Positions 4,859 to 5,017 of a DNA stretch of 5,017 nt are shown here, piece after piece. The notes beneath the pieces were generated by a model that did no database searches, had not been told where the DNA came from, and saw only the letters and a program-made list of their open reading frames with translations. The stretch comes from Bacillota bacterium (lineage in GTDB: Bacteria; Bacillota; UBA994), in assembly GCA_018725275.1 (NCBI GenBank), contig QLUC01000110.1:1-5017 (forward strand). Reading direction: 5' to 3'. Within the stretch, counting starts at the first letter, position 1, and each line of letters begins with the position of its first letter. A program made the position numbers and the translations under genes.

Positions 4859-5017
4859 TCATATTTTGAGCTGGGCTTCTACTAATGCCAGCACCGCCTG
4901 TAAAGCGTCGGGCAAGCTAGCGGGGTCTTTGCCACCAGCTTGGGCCATGGTTGGCTTGCCGCCACCACTCCCGCCGGTGCGCTTGGCCACCTCGCGCACT
5001 AGGTTACCCGCATGCAG
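4859..5017 (-). CDS. alaS: Alanine--tRNA ligase, C-terminal end (partial)
   Basis: The last 52 codons and TGA stop (4861-4859) of alanyl-tRNA synthetase; the rest lies beyond the window edge. The visible part is the end of the C-terminal C-Ala/DHHA1 domain. It shows the family hallmark: HAGNLVREVAK, then a glycine-rich turn TGGSGGGKP, then MAQAGGKDPASLPDAL, ending in an amphipathic helix ALVEAQLKI. The enzyme charges tRNA-Ala; the DHHA1 part helps tRNA binding and editing of mischarged Ser and Gly. The alaS-ireB order is the standard one in Bacillota. No clear terminator follows the stop, so read-through into ireB is possible. Confidence 0.95.
   Translation of the reverse strand: MHAGNLVREVAKRTGGSGGGKPTMAQAGGKDPASLPDALQAVLALVEAQLKI

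Overview
The window looks like chromosomal housekeeping DNA from an endospore-forming, probably strictly anaerobic member of the Bacillota (Clostridia-like). The reasons are a mother-cell sporulation sigma factor (sigK) with a pro-sequence, the block alaS - ireB - ruvX - DUF1292 - mltG - U32 that is typical of the phylum, strong purine-rich Shine-Dalgarno sites, TTG and GTG starts, and an aldo/keto reductase with two [4Fe-4S] clusters. Base composition is moderate, roughly half G+C by eye. I cannot name the genus. Every gene is on the minus strand, so transcription runs from high to low coordinates.

Layout in transcription order: the last 52 codons of alaS (4859-5017); a leader of about 100 bases with no convincing promoter or terminator; ireB (4499-4759); a ferredoxin-fused aldo/keto reductase (3553-4497) starting at TTG one base after the ireB stop; ruvX (3100-3537); a DUF1292/YrzB-like gene (2684-3043) with its own good sigma-A promoter and a strong terminator, so it is a self-contained unit; mltG (1574-2599) from an extended -10 promoter just past that terminator; a U32-family tRNA hydroxylation (TrhP-type) gene (346-1563) coupled to mltG; and the first 97 codons of sigK (1-291), which run off the window edge.

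The genes cover translation quality and tRNA modification (alaS, trhP), rRNA processing or recombination (ruvX), cell-wall growth and its Ser/Thr-kinase control (mltG, ireB) and late sporulation (sigK). They share a conserved neighbourhood rather than one pathway.

The most interesting signal is at the trhP-sigK junction. A sigma-E-like promoter drives sigK, and its spacer carries the left arm of a perfect 10-bp inverted repeat whose right arm contains the sigK Shine-Dalgarno. A read-through transcript from mltG-trhP would fold and hide the sigK ribosome binding site. A transcript from the sporulation promoter would lack the left arm and be open for translation. Second is the DUF1292 protein, whose C-terminal tail is rich in Asp/Glu, His and Cys and looks able to bind metal. 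No mobile element, CRISPR array, RNA gene, phage gene or defence gene was seen.
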